From Nomia melanderi (Eukaryota > Arthropoda > Insecta > Hymenoptera > Halictidae), in the NCBI RefSeq assembly GCF_051020985.1, contig NC_134999.1:14637660-14701659 (forward strand): a DNA stretch of 64,000 bases, given 5' to 3'. A program made the position numbers and the translations under genes. Every line of letters starts with the position of its first letter. Positions within the stretch are counted from its first letter, which is position 1. Shown one piece after another: positions 35,772-48,605 of this stretch. The notes under the pieces are model-generated. The model was not told the origin of the DNA and did not search any database. It saw only the letters and a program-made list of their open reading frames with translations.

Positions 35772-37650
35772 AAGAGCAAGCAGAGAGCTGACCGATGTGG
35801 ATCGACCCTAACTCTGTAACGCAAAACCGACATCTCTGCTCTTTTCAAGATCTCCGCTGCGAACGCCATATTGTTGCTCCTCGTCCCATTGATTCGTCCA
35901 GGTATACACCGCGCGAAACATCGCGAAAGGTGAATTTTCTTTCGACTTTTCTCGCGTTTTCTATTGTTGCCAGCAGGAATTTAATAAAAACGGATTCATA
36001 GCGCAATTTAATCCGGCTGCGATTCTTAATTCATTTATACGTCTGAGATATTATTAACAAACGTAGGAACGCGTAGTTTAATGACAATTTTATATAGTGT
36101 TTTTGAATTTAAACGTGACCTTGACAAAACGAAACAAAGTAAAGAACGAAATGGTGGTAAGAAAATGAAAATGTGACTGGGTCAAGAAAGATCCGATGAA
36201 TCCAATAGGATTGTTGATCATTATATTTCGTAATTAGAAAAATTAAACTGATCGTATCTACTAAATAATAATCTACAGTAAATCTCACAATGAGAGAAAA
36301 TTTATATATTTAAAATAAATTGCAGAAAACATACTGAATTGCAACGTTTAATATATATACATATATATTTACAGCATATATATATATATATATTATTTCA
36401 TGACCATAAAATGATGTTCAGTCGCATTCGTGACACAATTCCTGATCCACAGGAAGCACACATATTCCTCTGTGTAATTACCCACAATTACTCGTGATAC
36501 TTTCATTTCATCAGAAACTTTCATATTCAACTATCCAAAAAGGGAAGAAGGTAAACATACACCTCGAAAGTGTAACATGATGAGGAAGAAATCTACTTAA
36601 ATACATATTATTTTACTCGAATGCAGCTCGATGAAACTTACTTGTTAAATCATTTTTGTGGCCCCGATTTCTCTAGAACGCGTTTCTTTAGGTACATCCT
36701 TTCGATGATAATAGAAAGGTCTGTTCTGTAATTCTGAACGTTCTTGACTTTCAACACTTATGAAAAACAATAATGGAGCTCTGTAATATTTTTATGCTGA
36801 TGTTACTTTTCTCCTCGTTTCCACTGAGGAAAAATGTTCGTAGCAATCCTTCAAACGCGAAGGTACTTAAAATTTTACAAAAATCAAATAACTTAACTAA
36901 ATTAAATAACAATAATCGAAATCCTTTTATTATTTAATTGTGTTAAGAAAACTTATATGGGCTCAAAAATTAATAGAAATAAATTCCATAAAACCATTTT
37001 TATAGAAATACGTCGCTAGTTGAGTGTATTTCACCAGAGGTTTCAGAACTCGTTAGTGAAACAGCTAATCTAATTACCCAATAAGTTGCCCGAATTCATG
37101 ACCTTGAAAATTAGTTTCCCATTAACCTTATTTACAGTACAGTACTTATTAAAACAATATAGTGATCCTGTAATTCTTCTCAACGCGTTTAATATTGAAT
37201 CATATCTGCTTAGAAAAAGAGTAGTATGTTTAACTATCGGCGTAAATACTAACGAAACCAGTTCCAATTTTCACGCGCAAATAACGAAACAATTCAGCGA
37301 ACCAATAACTCATAACAATCGGGAAACGACTGATACAAATCTCTGCGACTGGAGCGGAAGTGTACAGTTAAATTAGCACTGTCGCAGACGTTTTTGGATT
37401 GGTGCCACGCCAATCTAAAATATCTGTTAAGGACCTCAATATCTCCAGAAAGTGGGCGTCGCGGAGATCAACGGCTAGTAATCGTTGACCCTCCCACCCT
37501 ACCACTGTAAATCAACTGCGAATTCATATAATTCGTTAAATCGATTCATTAAATAATTAATTCAAATTTTTAATGACGATCGTTTTAAAATGGGACATTC
37601 TGTACATGAACATAATTCTTCGTTGTTTCTAGTAAACTACTAACTTTTAT
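35772..37650. other. Intron 1 stretch, no feature
   Basis: Contains short TATATA runs (36353-36392) and a GC-richer island near 37380-37510. No exon, RNA or clear MITE was identified. Confidence 0.45.
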
Positions 37651-37662
37651 AATAATAATAAT

Positions 37663-37689
37663 AAGAAGAAGAAGAAGAAGAAGAAGAAA
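37663..37689. repeat. (AAG)9 microsatellite after an (AAT)n run
   Basis: A perfect trinucleotide tract, preceded by AATAATAATAATA. Confidence 0.9.
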
Positions 37690-37739
37690 TCATAGGACAA
37701 TAATACTATTTATAATAAATATAATAATAATCATTATGA

Positions 37740-38202
37740 TTACTACAATATCATGTACAGTTGTGTTTGATAAAATCACTTCACCCTTAACAATTCATTA
37801 GAAAAACAAAAGAATTCAGTAATTATTCTACGTCTACATTTATTCTAACACTTTGACATCCACGGTGGTGACGGCCGGAACTTCCAATTTCCTTGAAAGC
37901 AATTGCAATAAGAAAACTAGTATCGAATAAAATTCGACAAGATAAGCAACTAGATAATAGTGCAATGTAAGGTCTGAGACACCAATTCATTAATAATTAC
38001 TCCTACACGCCATTTGTCTACGTTATAAGAGAATAAGTGGCACCATACAAAATGCTCAAAATTCTCGTGTAAACGACTGACAACAGAAAACTAAGATCTA
38101 ATTTATATTCCGAAGAAGTGGATAACCTTTGAATTGATCGAATTTGATTAAAAAAAAATGTTCGTCACGGGTCCGACGGGATATAATAGGTCAAGGGGTT
38201 AA
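37740..38202. mobile_element. Decayed composite of family I and E-like sequence
   Basis: The right end is GGTCAAGGGGTTAA at 38189-38202. I-like sequence (AACAATTCATTAGAAAAACAAA) is followed by E-like sequence (GAAAGCAATTGCAATAAG, ACTAGATAATAGTGCAATG). Internal borders are not clear. Confidence 0.4.
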
Positions 38203-38703
38203 TGGCAAAGTAATTCTAGTAAGTTATGAAAGAGATCATAGGTGAAGAAGTCTGATGGGAAACTTTCTGCCAGGGGTTGTCATTTACCGGTTTTTGATCG
38301 ATTGACACCGCGTAAGCAAGCGAATGACAATGATTTCGAGGAATTAAGCAGCCGCCGTCGGCACTTATTTATATCGACGCGGCAGGGTATAAGTGGTGCT
38401 CGTTCTTGTTGCTTCAATTGTTACACACCCCCGACGACCCCGCTTCGTTCCACGGTGACCGACGCATCCGGGTAAATGGGGCAAAGAGCAGGCCAAGAGT
38501 CGAGGGTACATGGGTTATCTCATCGAGATCCTTTAAAATGGGGTCACGTCGATCGCGATTCATCTAACGGGCCGTTTCACTTCATATTTCACATCGCGCG
38601 GGGAAATAATCCCCTAATCTGGAATTTATTGCTTAACCCTGGAACAACAGGGTGGGGTAAACGGCGACCTCGTCGAATTTGATTTGAACCCCCTTACGAT
38701 TCT
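38203..38703. other. GC-rich island in intron 1
   Basis: A CpG-rich block with a plus-strand frame (38242-38475) ending at a GGGTAAAT donor-like site, but with no supported acceptor or domain. It is probably regulatory or conserved non-coding DNA. Confidence 0.35.
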
Positions 38704-38935
38704 TTAACACTAGAACTGCCAAGCACTTAAACCGATTTTCGAAATTTCTTCATAAAACTTTGTATTCATAAACTGTGTATTTATTAACATTCCAATTGGC
38801 ATGTATTTCAGTGTAAGTATTACTAAATCAACTTCTTTAACGATTTCTCACAGAAGCATCTATACCTTTTCAGTAATTGTAACAGAAGAAATCAAGAATG
38901 GGTCATTTTGACCCGCCTGGTAGTTCTAGCGTTAA
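38704..38935. mobile_element. Family A2 MITE, inverted
   Basis: TTAACACTAGAACTGCC to CTGGTAGTTCTAGCGTTAA. A perfect palindrome, GGGTCATTTTGACCC, lies at 38900-38914, 17 bp inside the right TTAA, mirroring the copy at 15045. A B-like terminus, TTAACCTCTTGCTCTGG, abuts at 38932. Confidence 0.85.
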
Positions 38936-41900
38936 CCTCTTGCTCTGGAAAGACGTACTGTCCTCCAACGACAGGAAGTTTGGCAACTTCTCTCACGAAT
39001 TGAAAGGACAAGTGCGGCAAGGGGACACGTCCACTCATGACGAACGTTGATGCCTCGGTTTCGGCCGGTTTTGTTATGATTGATTTTGATCGATTCGCGT
39101 AAACGAAGATCATAGATGAAACAGAGTACAAGTGGGATATAAAGGATCGAGATATCCAAAATCGGACTGGTTTTATTCATTTCTTGTTTCTATTTCGTTA
39201 GGAAAATTGCTTTTGATGATTAGTATGTTAAAGCTGTATTATCTTTAACAATTAAATTCAAAGAAGGAATTCTACGTTCACTGTTTTATGTTTACTATAA
39301 AAGAGAAGTATCCATAAGAAAGATTATATCTGTTTCGACTTGACGGAGAAAGATGGTAGTTGATATTAATAATACTATAACTATAATAATAACATTTAAT
39401 ATTTATTATGTTCGGCTTTATAACTCCATCACGAATCACTTGACACTGCAAGGTAGGGGGTTAATTTTAAATGGAAGTTAAAATGAACATACGTATTGAT
39501 TTTTAATCACCCTTACTGATTAAAAGATTTATTTTAAAAAAATGTGTTGAGAATATTGCTTTTTTTTATAAGTATTGTGACCAAATTCCATTTTAAGAGT
39601 GTCCAACACTAGACTCGAATCGAAATGTTCATTGAAATAAAATGCGCATTACCCTTCGGTGAAAATTAATGAGAAAATGAAAATTTGTTATTGACTTTAT
39701 TATTAAATTTCCTTTAATGATGCAGTAACATTATTACTGATAATCATTTCATTAGGAAAAAGAAAATAATTTTGTTATGATTGTTACATTGTATTCAAAG
39801 AACGATGCACACATCTACTTTATTGTAGCATAAAATTTTAATTATCATAATGTATTCCAGTTTAAAATATCATTTAAACAGTTTCAGCGTTAACAAGAAG
39901 AAAGTTTTGAAACAGTGACAGCAATAAGATCCAAGACAAAGTAATTTGAAGCGAGTATTTCTAAAACAGCAACATGTAGACGCAAAGACAAACTTCTACA
40001 TCAGACTTAAATTGTTACGAACACAATTTACGTAACAGTCGCAAGTTTCACTCTTATTTATGTTTCGCTTGGAGAAACACTTTAAGGATTCGTCAAGTAT
40101 TACGTGAAATAAAAGAAAAGCATCGCTGAAAGTTCACGTGACCGTACAGAAGCTTCTGTTTATTTTATTTATAATCAAAACTACACGTGTGCTTATATCA
40201 AGATATTATTTTATGATAGTTAAGATATCATTTTGCATTTCGCAATGATTTTTCAACTATTATGAAAAATAAAGTTCTATAAACGAATATTAAGCAGGTA
40301 CATATGAATTGTGAAAAACACAGATAACACGTAAACCAGTTCATTATTCGAAAATAATATTCTTTGTATCATTATACGAAATTATAAACAAAGTTATATA
40401 TTTGCAGAGAATTTTAAACGTATGTCTTTAATTTAAAAGTTGCGAAATAAAACCTTACTAATTTTTTACCATTACTGTACAAGTAATTTTGAAGTCTTAG
40501 GAGAATATAACATTGGAGATGAAAATAAAATTACGATGAATTGTGAGATCTTTCATTTAAGATTTGGATCGATCGAAGTATATCGCGATTGCATTTATCC
40601 AAGCATTAATATTTTGATCTGTGCAGATATTTATATTTATACAAAATAAATCCGAATACCACTCATTACCAGTAAACCGGTTTCTACAAATTCGAAATGA
40701 GGGAAATGCTGACTTAATATGTCCCTCCCTTTCATAACTCTGCGACGGAATGACAACACACTTCATGAATTTAACGTTTACATCATTTTTACGTAATGAA
40801 TTATCCAGATCTGTAGATCTCCGATAAGCTCTAATACGTAGTACAATCTACTACTACGACAAATTAAAGGAAAAACCATAGTGTTCGATTACATAACAAA
40901 ATAAAAAGGATGAAATGATCCATAATCCAGGTAATCGGAAAATGATTATCAATACATGCATGAGAAATGACAAGAATTTTTACGTATTTTTGTATAAAGT
41001 CCCTTATAACGAATTAGCAATTAAAAAATAACTAATAATTAAAAACTCCTTGCAAACGTACATGAAAAGTTATTTAAATACACAAAGATAATGGTAAATT
41101 ATATTTATACAACAAGAAAACTGTAAATAACACTTTAATTCGAAGAAACGATTGATATTATAATTATACATATTTTATTTTCACTGCAAATTTTGAGAAG
41201 TAACTGTGCCCGAGTTTTGGAAATAATTCGATACGAAAAACAACCATTTTTAACGTTGAGCGTTTGAACAGACGCAGAAACGTCACGTCGCGTCGTCGCA
41301 GTGGTCTGATTTGAATGGATTAAGAAACGTGAGTTATTTTTAGCGTTAATATGTTTTCTTAGTCAAAAGCCTGGAAAATTAATTAACCTTAGTGGTGCTG
41401 GTTTGTCGAAATGAATTCGTTGCACTCGACGGATGTTTGAAGGCCTTGAAGCTACGCCAAAACCTCAATTACCCGAATTAATTGCTGGATGTGAGGATAA
41501 AGGCAGAAAGATTTTTCATTTTGATAAAACTTCATTAACTCGTGGCGAAGAGAAGATGTTACAACCGTGTACAATTAGAAATACAAGCTTGCAATATTCT
41601 ACGAAATAATTAAACAATGAAGATCGAATTTTTATAATGAAACAGTTGAGAACGTAGCATAGACTCTTTCAAATAAAATCCTAAATAAATGGTTAAACAC
41701 CAAGCGTATGTAATTACTATTAGATTTTCATTATTATATACTTCATTTTCAATAAAATCAGTCCTTTTTATTTTATTATTCTACCTGAATCTACACCGAC
41801 TATAATATTATGATAGTTCAAAAGAATAGATCTATTCATTCGACAATTCCTTAGAAAAGTTTATTAATGATTATTGACAATTAGGAAAGAAGAAAATCGA

Positions 41901-43386
41901 AATAGATTATTCTGTCTTGTTTGGTACTTCTAACGCAAAGCTCTGCGTTGATTTTATTTCACTTGAAAATCAGATCTTTGCTCAATGATCGTAAATCGTG
42001 CTCCCCGAGCAAATGGTTTCCTCACATCGACAAAATCAACCGGTTATTTTATGGTGAGAGAAAGTTCGAGTGTTCCGGATAGAAAATTCGCAATGGCGCG
42101 CCGTATACTTACAGAATGTTGTGTGTTTAATGAGAAAAAAAAAGAAAACGTGAAACGCAGCTGACACGAAAGTCTGTTATTGCGATATGTATTTAACAGT
42201 CACATTTTGAAAAGTATCTAGTACAGGTTTAAGGCTTATTTAAATGACTTCAAGTAGACCATACTATCAAATCAAAGTACCTCGATATAATCTGATTACA
42301 CGATAGTTCACGTTGATAAATTGATAATTTATGGTAATTACAATGATTAGAAGCAACTGTTAGAATGAAAATCTGGGAACATTGTATAACGCAGAGAATC
42401 AATTTTCTTCTTTCTGCTATTTTACTTCCTATTTCATTTACGGTACCACTTACTATTCTATTCCCCATCTTCTTTATCATATCATTTACTATTTCATTTC
42501 CTTTACTATTTCAAACGAAAGACACACGTGATTTTCTTCTTTCCTAGTAAGGTATACCAACATGAATGGCATCACAGAGCGAATCAGATTGAAATCAGAA
42601 TCTAGTCCACATTTCCTCCCTGACATTTGAGAGATCATTGCGTAATTCAGTTTCCTGCAGGAGTCTTTAACCGTTTCAAAAATTCACGTCTGCAAATGAT
42701 TAAGTTACGTTCAACCCCCGAATCCAAACAAATAGTTCAAGTATTCGAAACACCGAGTACCTACACGGTTCCCGTGGTCCCTAGTGTTTCGAACTTCGTC
42801 GGAAATACTCCATTTCCGGAGGAAACAGTTTTTGGAAATTCAACAGACTCACGTTCCCAAATGATCAACAATTATACATTCGACCCTTGACTCCGACAAT
42901 AAGTAAAATGACCTTGCGCGAAGAGTGACCAGAGGGAAACGGGTCGACGACCGGCTCGCGAGAGATGCAACGACGAGGGAACACGCCTTTCTACAGCCTT
43001 GACTGCAACCTCCATTACGTTGCTGCCAAGCTCCGTCGTCACGTGTAAACGTGCACCGAATGACGTATCGTATCGGTGTCGTTCTATGAAGCTGCGCACA
43101 CCGCACGGCCTGACGCACGCCCGTTACTGCGTGGGCAGATATTTTTGTTGTCGTCCGGCTGTCGGGATTTATGAAGTGACTCGTTAATGCTCTCGCGATG
43201 AATACAGTCGGATAGTAATCGATTATTTCGTGATTACTCGGGTAACTGATTATTGGTAGCGGTACTTGATCGCTGTTGCGTCGGGCAACGTGTAATCTGT
43301 TATATGTTAACACATTATTTATCGACGGTAATTGAACCGTTTATTGGCGATTAACAGACAGCACATAATAATAAAAATTATAAATA
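38936..43386. other. Long AT-rich intronic stretch
   Basis: No gene, RNA or well-bounded repeat. 42860-43310 is a GC-rich island with a 154-codon minus frame ending at a GTGAGT donor-like site (42857). It has no recognisable domain and only a weak acceptor. Confidence 0.4.
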
Positions 43387-43732
43387 TTAACCCCTTGGCC
43401 TATGATTTCTTTCTCAACTCTGATCGATACGGCTGCTTTGTCATTAATAGTTTATTGGAAAGAGACGAATTCTAAGCATATGTTATGTCTATGTTTCCTT
43501 TTAAGTATAATAGTTGATTAATATTAAGTATAATAGTGATATTTTAATATTGATATTGAATTTTTAATGGTAATATTAATTAGAATCCTGAATCAGTGAA
43601 TTATATCGAATAATATTATAAAATTATTGTTTGAGAACAATTGTTCAGGCAAAATAATTAGACGATTTTTAATATAGAATGATAAAGTCAATGAAAAAGC
43701 TATTCATAACTATCTGGCACATAAAGTGTTAA
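43387..43732. mobile_element. Family I element
   Basis: TTAACCCCTTGGCCTATG to GCACATAAAGTGTTAA, with weak inverted ends. The interior shares GATTTCTTTCTCAACTCTG and AATAGTTTATTGGAAAGAG with the other I copies. Confidence 0.5.
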
Positions 43733-45559
43733 GATTAATGATGAAACTGTAAATTTTCGATTCGATTGCGAGTTATCATTTGTAAATGTCAACTATAATT
43801 TACTGCAATCACGTCGATTTCAATTGTAGATTAGCGAGCATTGAAGATAATGTGTTATCGAATCAACTATTCCATTTGGATCGTCATCAGTAATACATAA
43901 CCAAATAACATTTTGTCCAACTCTCGTCGCTGATCGCGAGATAAACCAGTAATTATAGATTATATTCGTAATCATGAATCTATAATGCGCCATCATTCAA
44001 TGATAGATTTATCCTTTTTATAATACTGCGACAAAGTTGAGTAGTGCTTAATTAATTGTTACCGAGGTAAAGTAGTAGCTAATTGTAGATCGTATTTTTA
44101 CATTCGTATTGTTCAATTAATTGCAATTAATTTTTATTAAGGTCAATTTACCTTTCACGAAATCAGAACTCTCAAGTATTTATATAACGGTTATTTCGTT
44201 ATTATTCCTGTGATCAATTGTTAATAACAACTGTAGTGTTTACAATCACTATCCAGTTAGTCATTGATAAGGTAACTCATTATTTACATTTCCAATCTAT
44301 CATCATAAATCCATAATCTGTAATTATTCAACAAAAGATTAATTTACCGTTTACCAAAGCTTAATAACAAATCCTTAATACTGAATGCGACGGAGATAAC
44401 TCCAATTCAACGTCCAAAACTAAAAGTCACAATTTTACGTTTCTCGAGTAAACAAGCCCGAAAGTTGCCGAAACATTTTTCTCTTATGTAACCCCCTCTT
44501 ACCATCGCTAGCTTCAGTGGAGAAATTATTCTCTTATGCAACGATGACTGTGATACCAAAGGCACACATCTCTCGGATAGAACCTTCGAAAGAAGAGTTA
44601 TTAAAAACACAGTATACTACTTTCACTTTTATCAAAACTGTGATCCGTTCATCCTCATTATAATGTCGCATAAAAAATTTATTTGTCCATTTAATTTCGC
44701 GAAGGACTTTCTGACCTCACTGAAACATAATCTAGTCCTACGTTATGCGAACCCATCGGAAGCGCAAATCGGTTTAGCCTGTGTTCACCGGAGCGTTCAC
44801 GTAACTCCACTTTTCTGAAGTTTTTTCAATACCTCGGAGCTTTAAAATAATAACTGGCTATTGATCATAATACAAAATTGTAGACTAACAATAAATTTAG
44901 AAAACAATTAGACATCGTCCAAATCATTATTCGGGTTTGTTTATTAAATAATATGTCAATAATGATACTGTTTCCAAACAAAGTCAGAAGAATTTAATGA
45001 AACTTTTCGTTTATTAAGATTTCTAGATTCTACTTCCATATTTACTTATTTCGAATTACCAGTTGCCATGAATCTATCTGAAAATATTTCTAGATGGTCA
45101 ATTAGTAAGACAGTGATGCGTTCGATAGAGTTCACTGTACCGGCGTGAAATAAGTGGAAAACAAAATTCTTCGCGCAAGACATTGCCAAATCTCTGAATT
45201 AATTTCCAGCGCAAGAGGTTATTATTAGTTGCCTCGATCGGAAGGAAAATTGTTAACGTATCCGAGCGTCAACAACCTTTTCGAATTCGCTTTGCCTCGT
45301 CAAAGGATCGTTTCGGTCTGACATTCAATGTCCGAAACGAAGTGCCTGTCCACACGCGAACGAATGACGTGGACGGATGTCGAACTGAATTGGCGCAATG
45401 ACCATAACCAATGCCTAATGCGGCAATGAATGTGCGACGGTTTCCTTGCCGTTTAAAAGAACGATATAAATGAAACGTAATACAGCATTTGATTACACAC
45501 TGAACAACTTTTTTGTTGTAAACGGTCAAACGATTTCTACTGTGCTACTTTGTTTCGTG
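43733..45559. other. AT-rich intronic stretch
   Basis: Many short ATTA/TAAT runs. No gene, RNA or repeat end supported. Confidence 0.5.
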
Positions 45560-45693
45560 TTAACCACTGCCAGACCATACCTGGGTCCGTTCGGACCCTA
45601 AGCCGATGACTATTAGCTTTTTACAATCTCTGCATTGTACGACTGTTTAGTTAAGAACATTTCCTAGCAGTAAAGAAATCGCGATCAAATTAA
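45560..45693. mobile_element. Truncated E-like MITE with a GGGTCCG palindrome
   Basis: TTAACCACTGCCAGACC, then the palindrome GGGTCCGTTCGGACCC at 45583-45598, 19 bp inside the TTAA. The far end is replaced by a C-type terminus, TTAACCTGTTAACTGTGGA, at 45690. Confidence 0.55.
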
Positions 45694-47840
45694 CCTGTTA
45701 ACTGTGGAATTTTTGGACGGTTCATGTAAACGCAATTTTTACATTGATATGTATTATAATCTTTTATAGTAATAGATCATGTTAGAATTCTTGAATGTCT
45801 ACAATGTTTCAATGAATACATTTATTAGATGGAAACAATGGAAATATTCAGTTTATGAGAATACTGAACACACTGTATCAGATTATTTTACTCATTTCAA
45901 TTGTAGTTCAATTAGATTATATCATTGTGTATTATTTATTTATTATTTAATATTTCTAGGAGCTTTTATTGCAAACATGGCTACTTTCAATCACGAAAAT
46001 TAGTGATTATAAAAGGCTGAATCATAAAAATGTCAGTGAAATGAATACAAAAACTTATTTACCATTATTACAATGCTACACGAAAACCGTACTTTTGCAT
46101 GACCCGCACAAACTGCGTTAGCACAATGTTGTAAGTAGGAAGCAATAGACAAGTAATTGAAAGGTTGATGGATTAACACAATCCAATGGGAGTGCGTGTC
46201 ATTCACGTGGAACAAATTGGTTGGCGAATAGTTTTCGGCGCATCTTTCTTGCGCAACGCTAATCCCGCGAGTTGAAACACAGGGGAATCTTCCCCTTCGC
46301 TCATATATCATATACAGGGTGTTCTGTCAGTCGAATATGCGGAAGGAAGTAATTTCAAACAAGAAAACAAATGAAAGTCAGATTTCCATTATGTTCCGCT
46401 TTTATATTATAAGAAGTTTTAGCGAAACATTCCGGAGATGCGAAAGAAACTTTCATTTTGTCTCGCAAACACTGTTAATTAGAGATTGAGAACGCTTAAT
46501 TAATCACTTTCTATCTCGACCAAATGTATACACTATATAAAATGTAATTTTATAAACACATTCAAATAAATTAATTCTGTCCCTTAATTTAAACAAGATG
46601 GCCCTTTATGTTAGTCGTGGAAGAATGAAAGAATACTTCATCAGAAAATAATGAACATCTGTTGAGAAGAATATTCTCAAAGTGCAAGGGGTTAACTTCT
46701 AATCGCGCGAATACCTTCGTTTTATCGTCGCTAGATCAAACCAACGAAGGAATCCAGCGTGTCTGCCGAAAACGAATTCATCGCACACTTTTTTCCTGTT
46801 CACGTCCCGTTATACCAGCAGCAACACGTTGAGATTAAGGTCATATCAATCTACTCTGTCGTGACCTTGCCTCTTCGCTTCCACTGCCGCACTATCGTCA
46901 TATTTTTCTAGTTCACTGACCATTATATCTCTTCAAACCGGCCGTGTTTCCACTCCATTATCGATTAATGCAGTTTGACGTTGATTGCGCCATTTGAATG
47001 AAACGTGAATTTTATTGAAATGAGATCACCGCCGATGTAACATCACGAGCGCATTACCTTGTTATAACTAGTGGAGCACGCATTAAATCATCAACTCCAG
47101 TTCATATACTTATCCCGCCGATTAGACCGCTAGGTGAAAAATTACTATCAATGAAACTGTGATGTTATCTCATTGAAAACCTCATTTTCCTTCGCGCGGT
47201 TCCAGTTATAAGATCCAGCTACATAAACTGTGCACTATCCATTTATTTATTATCCTGAGCTGCGTTAAGCGAGAAGTTCAATTGGTGTTAACATTGAACT
47301 TTGGTATAACGAGTTGTTAACATTCGTGGCAAATGTTCAATCAATTTTGCAATTTCTTAAACAGGCTTTTAATCATTTATTCGCGAGTATAATATTCCGA
47401 GAAATCGAAGGTGTATTCGTTAATTTAGAGCAAGCTATAAGTGTTTAATTAAGGTTCCACGGTTATTATGTATGCGACCTTCCTGTACATCATAATTTTA
47501 TCAATTATGCTGAAATTACTACAAACTGGTCATATTATTCATCAAATCTATGCATTAATTATTACATGCAGCTCATTAGACTTGTAAATTGAATACATTT
47601 TCTTTTTCTTCCTATCAGAATAAATGAATAGATTACGTATGTCTCTCTACACGAGTTCTGTATTAATTATTCCATGTCGATTACTATTTTTATAACTTCA
47701 ATAATCGTGAAATAAGAAATGTCATGAATAATCATCACCTATCCAATAATATTACGTATTACTAGAGAACTTAATAATTTTTCTTCGAATAATCATGTCA
47801 TATATTATTCAAGTGCCATATTAAATTACAATAAATAGTT
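45694..47840. other. Intron 1 stretch with a C end and a B fragment
   Basis: The C terminus at 45690 fades by about 45740. A family B right end (CATCAGAAAATAATGAAC ... GTGCAAGGGGTTAA) lies at about 46450-46695. A possible unclassified repeat end, TACAGGGTGTTCTGTC, occurs at 46313. No gene. Confidence 0.45.
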
Positions 47841-48067
47841 TTAACACTAGAGAACTACCGTACCAGTCAAAATGTCTGGTTTCGATTTGTTTGTTTCGCA
47901 GTGATTAATACCTTAAAAGCATTGAATATTTGAAATGATTTTGGAAATAAACAGTTTCACTTGAGTACTATGATGAATGTCCAAAGAAACTGAGAATAAT
48001 CTATTGTTACAATTTTTATAGAGATTACATATCAATCGTATTAAATGCTCGGTAGTTCTAGTGTTTC
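47841..48067. mobile_element. Family A1 MITE
   Basis: TTAACACTAGAGAACTACC to CGGTAGTTCTAGTGTTTC (final TTAA mutated). The near-palindrome CCAGTCAAAATGTCTGG starts 18 bp inside the left TTAA; the terminus has a 2-bp AG insertion. The interior matches 34606-34830 closely. Confidence 0.85.
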
Positions 48068-48384
48068 AGAAGTTCTGGAATGAGACATCTAAATTACTTC
48101 GAACTATAAAGGATTAAGGTTATCAACACAAATTTAAGAAGAACACGGGAATGAATCTTTTCCATAGAGAAATTTCAATTCCCAGTAAAATTTTCTTGTG
48201 CGACGTGACACCATTGCAATTCACAGCAACGCGACAATAACACAATGCGAACCAGATCTATGTTATATGGCTTCCCGATAATTTCTTCGTCGCTCTCGTA
48301 CTAACTCCATTTTTAAACAAATATCAAGTTAGCGATAATGGCTCAAATTCTACATTATCTTTTTATTTGTACAGGGTTAGTTTT

Positions 48385-48605
48385 TTAACCAGTTAACTGC
48401 GTTCTAATAATAATAATTCTTTCAACAATAAATTATTTATTTTTTCAGACAAACATGTAATTCTTGTTCGTTTTGCTGTAACTTTTCGTTAGAATATATT
48501 ACAGGTATGTTTAGCTTGCGTTAGACGAGTATACACTTCATTATTTGACTTCATGTGAGCATTAGCAGAGATTTTTCACGTTAAATTCCACAGTTAACAG
48601 GTTAA
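48385..48605. mobile_element. Family C MITE, uninterrupted
   Basis: TTAACCAGTTAACTGCG to CACAGTTAACAGGTTAA, 221 bp, with GACGAGTATACAC near the right end. It serves as the empty-site reference for the C element at 34525. Confidence 0.85.
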
